Source: Hydra vulgaris (taxonomy: Eukaryota > Cnidaria > Hydrozoa > Anthoathecata > Hydridae). Taken from it: a stretch of DNA of 64,000 nt. Under the pieces are notes generated by a model. The model saw only the letters and a program-made list of their open reading frames with translations. It made no database searches and was not told the origin of the DNA. Made by a program: the position numbers and the translations under genes. Where the stretch lies: positions 5,850,001 through 5,914,000 of the forward strand of contig NC_088931.1 in assembly GCF_038396675.1 (NCBI RefSeq), written 5' to 3'. Every line of letters begins with the position of its first letter. Position 1 is the first letter of the stretch. Positions 57,440 through 64,000 of the stretch are shown one piece after another.

Positions 57440-59427
57440 ATGTAATGTTGACTGTCACTAGCAAGGTTTAACAAGAAGACAAAGTCTTTTAGACCTATCA
57501 ACATTTTCAAATGATAAAAAACATGAGTTATTATTGAGAGCTGGTTTATTTGATTGTGGAAAATTGTTTACAACAGTTTGCTATTATCATAGAGAACACT
57601 TCGGAGTTGCATTTGAAAGAAAATTTCAGAAATGCTGTAATCTATATAAAAAACATGGAAATCAAAAGAAAAATGTAAAAGGTAATTTTGATATTATTTT
57701 GAGGATTACAATGTTTTGAATAGTAATTAAATAAACTAAAAAAATAATAAGACAACAAAATTCTTTTTTAAGAAGAAAATTCAAATATTTTTATAAATTT
57801 AAAATTTAATTGTTTTATAAATTAATAAATATACTTATATGTTCTTTACAATGATGCTTAGTTGATATTAGTTTTTAGAAATGATTGTTTCTTTTTTTTT
57901 ATAGGAAATGTGAAGATATCGCTATCAATAGCAATAACTCAAGATGTTCCTGTTGTACATAAGGTTACCTTATACGAAAGGCTAGAAAAGCTAAAAAATA
58001 ACATGTATTTTGTATAAACCATCATCGAAAAAAGGAAAGTCGCTTTCCTATGAAATCATTGATCTAGTTCATAGCTTTTATCAAAGTGACGAGTACACAC
58101 AAATGATGCTTGGAAAAAAAAGATTTTGTCAGTATAGAGTACAGGCAACACATGCAAAAAAGACTAATATTTGATGATGGGAGTATTTTGATTAATTTAA
58201 AAAAACTCCATGTAGCATTTAAATCTGAACACTAATTTAAATGTTGGATTTTCAAAGTTTTGCAGCCTTTGCCCAAGATAGTGTGTAACCACAAACTTGT
58301 CTGGCACTCACAGTGTTTGTGTCTGTATCTATCGTCAGAATGTTAAGTTGTTAACTGATGCTCTTAATATTGACAAAGACTATAGGGATTTAATGGGAAT
58401 GGTTGTTTGCAATCGGGATAATCTAGAGTGCATGTTACATTTATGTCTTCTATGTCCTGGTATTACTGCTTTAAAAGAATTCTTAACAGGTAAATTTGAC
58501 TACAGTGAAAAAGAAATAACAGTTAATCAATGGGAAGGTACTGATAGAACTACACTGATCAATCAAAAAATAAATCTTGAAGATATTATTGACCTTATAC
58601 AATAAAATAGATGAACTTACATCTCATTCACTTTTAACTAAAAGTCAGGCCAAGTACCTCAAAGACTGTAAAGAGTTTTTATATCACAATGAGTGTATAA
58701 TAATGGATGACTTTGCAGAGAACTTTCAATTTATTGTTCAGGATGAGGTGCAAAGTTACCGCTGGAATAAACCAAAATGTACTCTTCATCCTATTATTAT
58801 GTACTATAAATCAAATGGTAAACTGATATCTTCATTTCATCTATCAGCCATTTTGCTTTCTTTTTGATAAAGTTGAATATGATGTATACTTTGTATATAA
58901 AATACAACTGCTCATTATCAATTACATTAAAGCAAAAGTTCTACAAATTGATAATATTAAAAACTTCACTAATGGATTTGCAGCACAATATAAAAACTTA
59001 AAGAAGTTTTATTAATCTTTGCCATCACAAAGAAGGCTTTGATATTGATGCTGAATGAGTTGTTTTTTTTGCCACAAGCCATGGTAAATCTGCTTGTGAT
59101 AGTATTTGGGGCACAGTAAAAAGACTAACTGCACAAGCCAGTTTAAAAAGGGCAATGACTGGACAGATTTTAGATGTAGACAAGATGTTTGAATTTTGTG
59201 TAACCAATATCAAAAACATTCAATTCATTTTGGTTTATAAAAAAGAAATAAATGAAGTTCGACCATCATTACAACAGTTTACTATGGGAAGAATCTTGCC
59301 AGGAACAAGATGCTTCCACTATTTTATACCAATTAATAAATATACAATTTTTTTTGAAAGGATGAGTCAACAAACTGATGCTCAGACATTTAACCTTGTG
59401 CAGATACTAAATGAGCTGGTTGTGTAG
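57440..59427 (+). pseudogene. Multi-exon transposase-like gene of an invertebrate repeat family
   Basis: Exon 57,440-57,679 reads 'GLTRRQSLLDLSTFSNDKKH', 'LLRAGLFDCGKLFTTVCYYH', 'KFQKCCNLYKKHG', with Cys/His spacing suggesting a zinc-binding N-terminus, and ends at a GTAATT donor. The 57,894-57,904 acceptor 'ttttttttatag' opens the next exon ('GNVKISLSIAITQDVPVVHK'). Later fragments: 'MMLGKK', 'SGTHSVCVC' (58,295), 'MVVCNRDNLECMLHLCLLCP', 'TDRTTLINQKINLEDII', 'HSLLTKSQAKYLKDCKEFLY', 'IIMDDFAENFQFIVQDEVQS' (candidate first acidic residue), 'FTNGFAAQYKN' (58,962; family form has DG), 'FFATSHGKSACDSIWGTVKR' and 'GTRCFHYFIPINKYTI'. I know this order from many cnidarian and insect repeats but cannot name the superfamily. 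At least four frameshifts and several stops make it non-functional. Confidence 0.65.
57680..57904 (+). other. Probable intron in the transposase-like gene
   Basis: Donor 'aaaaggtaattttg' and acceptor 'tttttttttatagga' bracket AT-rich DNA, and the protein similarity resumes at the acceptor. This shows the gene was not copied through an mRNA. Confidence 0.55.
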
Positions 59428-60205
59428 CAGGTTATTTATAATCAAATAGATTATGTAGCTTGCAAGTATGAAAATTTTTGGTGATTTGGAATTATAACTA
59501 AAAAAGATGAAAGAAATTGAGATTATAAAATTCAATTTGGTCCCAGCCCAAGTTTTGTTTGGTTCGCACCAAAAGATATGTGTTGGGTCCCATCGAATCA
59601 TGTTTTATGTACCATTAATCCGCCATCTACAACAAATGGTCACATATATAAAATTTCAGAAACTGAGTTAGATGAAAAAAATATGTAGTATAAATATAGA
59701 AATTATTGAAAAAAATAGTAAAGATTTATAGAAAAACTTCCAATGCATTTTTTTTTTTTATATTTGTATGTTATTTTTTCAAATTCAGTTAAGTTACAAC
59801 TTTATGTGAGTATGTGTAATTGGCACTCTTTGGCTACAAAGTTCTCCTAGTCACTTTTCTTTATGTTTTTAACACACACAAAAAAGAAGGGGGGCTGGTA
59901 AAATGCTTAATTACCCCCCTACTTCCTCCTCTTTAGGCCATGAGCCCTCCCCAGGCACAAAAAGAAAATAAAGTATAAATTTTTTATTGCCTCAAAAAGA
60001 CTTTAACAATATCTTTTTACAACATAAAATTAAGATATAGCTAGTTTTGTCTCAGCATATATATAAGCTTTATATATAACCGTAAAGGGTTGGAGTTTCT
60101 AAATTTCAGATTTTCTAAATTTTCATAAACCCTATATCATATAAAAAAATTATCGAAATCCAAAACATGGGGTGACATTTTATGTTTTTTTCTGCTGATT
60201 TGACA

Positions 60206-60596
60206 TGGAATTACCCAGAATGATTGGAGCCTGAAAATAAAAAAGCCCTTTAAATTTTTCTCCTGCTCTTAAGGTGAGAGTATCAAGTTCCTAAATTTTT
60301 TTTTACTGATCTCAACTAAAATAATATCAGTTTAAAAATTTTAAATTTTATGTAAAAATCTTTCAGTGTTCAAGAATTATGGCTATATTAAATTTGTAAC
60401 CCCCTCAAATTGAGGGGAGTTAGAACTTAAAATGGTTGTCATTTTAATGCACGAAATTTGAAATTTCTCATTGAAAATGATCGTAGTTAAGAATACTTAA
60501 AAAAATAATTTGTTAACTTGGGCTTATGGGCAGAGGGGGAAATTTTTTTTTTTTTTTTTTTTGTTCCCAGGCTCCAATCATCCCAATATTTTGCAA
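60206..60596. mobile_element. Foldback MITE / left terminal region of the second transposon
   Basis: Left 'gattggagcctgaaaataaa' and right 'ttcccaggctccaatcatcc' are inverted, with a central palindrome 'accccctcaaattgagggga' (60,401-60,420). The same palindrome and flanking blocks occur at 20,806-21,083. The right two-thirds recurs inverted at the window's right end. Confidence 0.8.
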
Positions 60597-60700
60597 AACA
60601 TCTTTATTTGACATAAACATATAAATATTTGAAGTTTACCTTGTCTGAGAGTTTGCTTTCTCAAACACCAAAAAATGCTGAATTAGCCCCTGTCTCAACT
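60331..60700 (+). repeat. Left long inverted repeat of the second transposon
   Basis: Reverse-complement match to 63,650-64,000. Shared blocks include 'tgtaaaaatctttcagtgtt', 'caagaattatgg', 'aaataatttgttaac', 'tgggcagag', 'caatattttgcaaaacatct' and 'tttgagaaagcaaa' on one strand or the other. At least 350 bp. Confidence 0.85.
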
Positions 60701-60838
60701 ATCTAAATACTTGGAATATCTCTAGAATGAAACAATATAGAGACAAATACAAAGTAATAATTTTTACAGACATTTTTTATTCATGATTACTTCTTATATT
60801 TACAACCGTGCGATATTTTTTACTGCATAATAAAATAT

Positions 60839-63040
60839 TCACATCCTCATACTAGAGTAGGTTACGGCCATTTTATGAAGCTTTTCTCCTTTGCTATTGC
60901 TTAGCTCCAAAGCTGCTAGTCTTTTCATTGTCTTGTTAATATTTTTGTGAACAGGTTCACAGCTTTGCTCACTGAAAATTCCCAAGGGATTGTTTTTTAT
61001 TTCTAGAAACATGATGAGGTGTGACTGTATGATGTAAAATTTCCAACCTAGGCTAATCTTGTGTGTCGTGTATTCTATCAGATACTGATGCATGTTGCAC
61101 ATTTCTGAGACAAATTCCTGAATATCTTTGCTGAATTCAAGGGAAAGCTTCATTCCAAAACATCCTTATGTCACTAAAATGAACAAGTTTAAAAGAAATA
61201 TGTTTATAAAAACTAATAAATATAGTATATACTATAGGTGAAAAAAAATTAACTAATTTTGTACCCTTTTTGAATTTCCTTAAAGTCTCAATACAAGGTA
61301 TCATTAACAGAGGAGCAATAGTTATAAGTTCATCCAAGCAAGAAAGTACTTTTTGACAGTTAGGTCCATCAAATCCTACTCCATTGTAACCGTGCCTTGT
61401 TACAGTTTTACTGATTAAGAACCTTTTAGTTGAGTCCTCAGCCATCAGAACATCTGTTATTTGTGTAACAATATGTTCAAACAAATGTAATTCAGGAGGC
61501 GGAACTATATCAATCACAAGATTTTCTTCAGACTCCTCAATTAGGCATAATCAAACAACATTTTTATAGTTTTTCATGTCCTTATAAAGTTCAACATCCT
61601 CAATAAATTTCTGATGCCAATTAGTCAAACTTTAAAAAGACGTCACTTTCCATTTTTGTCATCTTTTTCTCCTTCACAATAACAGCAAGCATACTTTCCC
61701 TCAGGTGCCTTTAAGTGTTAGTATTAAAAAAGACCATATTAAAATATTAATTTTAATATTGATAAAATAATAAAAAGCAATCACTTTTTATAAATTATCA
61801 TGCAATTACACAAAGTAAAATGTTTAACTTACAGAAATGCCCAGTAAACAATTAACAAGCTTCAGGTCAGTTGCTACTGTGTATTTTAGCTCATTCAGCT
61901 TAAGTAACTTAATAAGCCTCTCTAAATTATAATTACTTTCTTTTACTCCACGTACAAGACCTAAAATAAGAACTGCATTAACCTCTGTATTTTTCATGTT
62001 TCTTTTCTCTAATTGTAGCTCTTTTGGGTTGAAGATGTTCATTATGACTTTCAGTGAACCTTGACTCCCATTGGTACCAACTCTTATTAAGCAGTTGTAG
62101 GGATTAAGTTTTCTGTGTTCACAAATCTCTTTTATTAGTTCCTACGGTTCGGGAACAAATACAACATCTTTCTGAATTGTATCTAAAACCTTGCTGTTTC
62201 CATTGTTGTGTGTTGAAAACTGCATGATACTACTTCATAAAATTGATTTAACCAGAAAGATTTGTCCTTAATACTTTTTGAGGCATTAGGTTTGATAACC
62301 AGCAAATAATACGAGAATAATTTATAAATATGTAATTAATATAAATATATGCAAAATTAAGTTCATGTACATTATTGTAACCTCCACGAACCAAATCTTT
62401 ATGTATCTCAGTCATTATACAATCCATTGCTGACATGGGAAGATCCATTTTCTTATTTATAGTAAATAGTGATCTAAAAATATTTCTAAAATAGATTTAT
62501 GCACATCTTCAGAGTAGAGAGTAACATGAAGTGCTTTACCACCTACAAAATATATTTCTTAAGACAAATGTTCTAATTACTAATGTTTGACTTTGATATG
62601 CGTATCTATATTTATTATTATAAAATTAATAATAAATTTAGATAGATAGAAAAATATAAATACACATTTACCAGTTGCTATAGTTAATTCTTTATTGTCA
62701 GATATTTTATACATATCTTTTATTACAGAGGAATAACTTGTTGGGAGGTTTTTGAGTCTTGAGAAAGATTGAGCTCATGTAGATTTTGTACTATTGCAGA
62801 TTTTGTGCAAGGGTGTCTGATACCTTTACCTATCCTTTGGCAGCAATCTGTGCAAAAAGATGCATTATTCACATCTGCAGACTCAGGCTCTTTACTAAAA
62901 TCCTCAATAAACTCAGAAAGGTTGATTTTTTAATGACTCCTTTTCTTTTTTGCAATACAGCAAATGGAACATACGCATAGACCAGTATCCTTTAATCTAC
63001 ATAGTTTATGCAGTGATCTTCTTCCAATCTTCCACAAATC
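60839..63040 (-). pseudogene. Second transposase-like multi-exon gene, unnamed family
   Basis: Minus strand, in order from 63,040: 'RRSLHKLCRLKDTGLCVCSI' with CxxC pairs, 'NLSEFIEDFSKEPES', 'ASFCTDCCQRIGKGIRHPC', then 'MDLPMSAMDCIMTEIHKDLV' with 'RGGYNN' (62,448), 'RVGTNGSQGSLKVIMNIFNP' (62,080), 'VLILGLVRGVKESNYNLERL', 'KYTVATDLKLVNCLLGIS', 'APEGKYACCYCEGEKDDKNG' (zinc-like CCYC, 61,690), 'IDIVPPPELHLFEHIV', 'ISKTVTRHGYNGVGFDGPNC', 'FYIIQSHLIMFLE' and 'IFSEQSCEPVHKNINKTMKR'. This block order recurs in cnidarian and insect repeats that I cannot name. ATDLKL, the VPPPELHL segment and SEQSCEPVH are candidates for the catalytic core. Introns and frameshifts split it, and the open pieces are 60,839-61,153, 61,137-61,517, 61,824-62,042 and 62,248-62,448. 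Its position between long inverted repeats supports a transposase role. Confidence 0.6.
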
Positions 63041-63226
63041 TTCTATGTTTTGAAAAATATTCACTTCAGTCTAAAATTGTTTTACAGTATAAGTTTATAT
63101 ATATTTGCATTTTCATGTATCATCAATAAATCAGCAATAATCACAAACTTTTGTTTAACCTTTTTAAATGAAGATATTTTTTACATGTTGAACAAACTCC
63201 AGATGGTAGAGAGTTGGTTTCCAAAC

Positions 63227-63356
63227 TAAACCCTGCATCCACATATAAACCACATACAAGGATAAACCCTGCATCCACATATAAACCACATACAAGGATA
63301 AACCCTGCATCCACATATAAACCACATACAAGGATAAACCCTGCATCCACATATAG
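63227..63356. repeat. 36-bp minisatellite inside the second transposon
   Basis: About 3.6 copies of a unit starting 'aaaccctgcatccacatata' and ending 'ccacatacaaggat', nearly identical. The period is a multiple of three, giving a 12-residue repeat on either strand (minus: 'YMWMQGLSLYVV'). Confidence 0.93.
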
Positions 63357-63649
63357 AATAATGAGTTCTTGTAGAGCTGGGTTAATTTATGACATTTTAC
63401 GTCTTTATTTAGATGGCAAAAACAAACAATATTCCTGTTTCCTTTATGAAACCTTTGTCTTGTTAAGCTCATTTTGACCCAATACTGGGAGTTATTTGAT
63501 GAATCTTTAGCAAATTTTTTAAATTTTAATACCTAAATGTAAAGTAAATTTTTAAATAGCCTTAATGCTTTTCAGGTCCAAAATAACGCTTAAAAGAACA
63601 ACAAAAGCATATTTTTTTACTTTATTTTTATACTATTTATATACCTAAG

Positions 63650-64000
63650 ATAGATTCGGGTTCTGCATTTTTTGGTGTTTGAGAAAGCAAATTCTCAAAC
63701 ATAAGGTAAACTCCAAACATTTATATGTTTATGTCAAACAAAGATGTTTTGCAAAATATTGGAATAATTGAAGCCTGGGAACAAAAAAACCCAAAAAAAA
63801 TTTTCTCCTCTGCCCATAAACGTAAGAGCAACAAGTTAACAAATTATTTTTTTAAGTATTTTTAACTATTATTTTGTGCATTAAAATGATGACCATTTTA
63901 AGTTTTAACTCCTTTAAATTTGAGGGGGTTACGAATTTAATATTGCCATAATTCTTGAACACTGAAAGATTTTTACATACAATTTGAAATTTTTAAAATA
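63650..64000 (-). repeat. Right long inverted repeat of the second transposon (cut by window end)
   Basis: Inverted partner of 60,331-60,700. The match continues to the last base of the window, so the element extends beyond it. Confidence 0.85.

Larger units (their letters stand above)
56478..60153 (+). mobile_element. Unclassified DNA transposon with long interrupted TIRs
   Basis: The outer inverted arms 56,478-56,545 and 60,087-60,153 match ('ataatttttttta', 'agggtttatgaaaatt', 'aaaatctgaaatttagaa', 'tccaacccttta'). Inner arms 56,930-57,050 and 59,988-60,080 match as well ('aagcttatatatatgctgag', 'tatatcttaattttat', 'gtctttttgaggc'). About 380 bp between these blocks on the left are missing on the right. 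Inside lies a plus-strand multi-exon gene (57,440-59,427). Target duplication not readable. Confidence 0.75.

Overview
The window is animal nuclear DNA, very AT-rich and dominated by transposable elements. It contains dozens of (TA)n tracts, non-LTR retrotransposon fragments on both strands, a hAT transposon, foldback elements, tRNA-derived SINEs and only a few host genes. This mix, the CR1/jockey-type LINEs, a RAG1/Transib-type transposon and cnidarian-like versions of VIAAT, ANKRD40 and WBP4 suggest a hydrozoan such as Hydra. That assignment is inference from protein resemblance and composition; no database search was run.

Layout. 1-3590: AT-rich, with a SINE 3' half and a decayed LINE. 3.6-8.1 kb: microsatellites and a rearranged LINE. 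8.1-9.8 kb: a 5'-truncated retroelement with reverse transcriptase plus GIY-YIG endonuclease, between two TA-rich microsatellites. 10.6-17 kb: a TIR element, a 40-bp minisatellite, two LINE pseudogenes (minus strand) and a foldback element. 17.7-20.8 kb: a hAT transposon with a frameshifted transposase, abutting a palindromic MITE. 21-29 kb: microsatellites, SINEs, small TIR elements and a LINE scrap. 29.2-33.15 kb: an 18-bp minisatellite and a nearly full-length LINE (plus strand).

33,182-36,597: the most notable object. This is a complete transposon with CACAGTG-initiated terminal inverted repeats, a perfect 5-bp target duplication (CGACG) and one long ORF. The ORF carries the D-D-E, CxxC and HxxxxH signature of the RAG1/Transib recombinase core and is broken by one in-frame stop. 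Its two ends resemble recombination signal sequences, with different heptamer-to-nonamer-like spacings (13 and 22 bp).

36.6-46 kb is largely non-coding and AT-rich. 46-55 kb is the host-gene segment, all plus strand: a coding-like 30-bp minisatellite, an intact single-exon VIAAT/SLC32-like transporter, an intact ANKRD40 homologue and the first exon of WBP4. 55-56.5 kb is a duplicated minisatellite block. 56.5-64 kb holds two adjacent DNA transposons with long inverted termini. They carry decayed multi-exon genes of two widespread invertebrate repeat families that I cannot name; the second runs off the window.

The host genes show no operon-like cooperation. The transposons act independently, and most carry visible disabling lesions.
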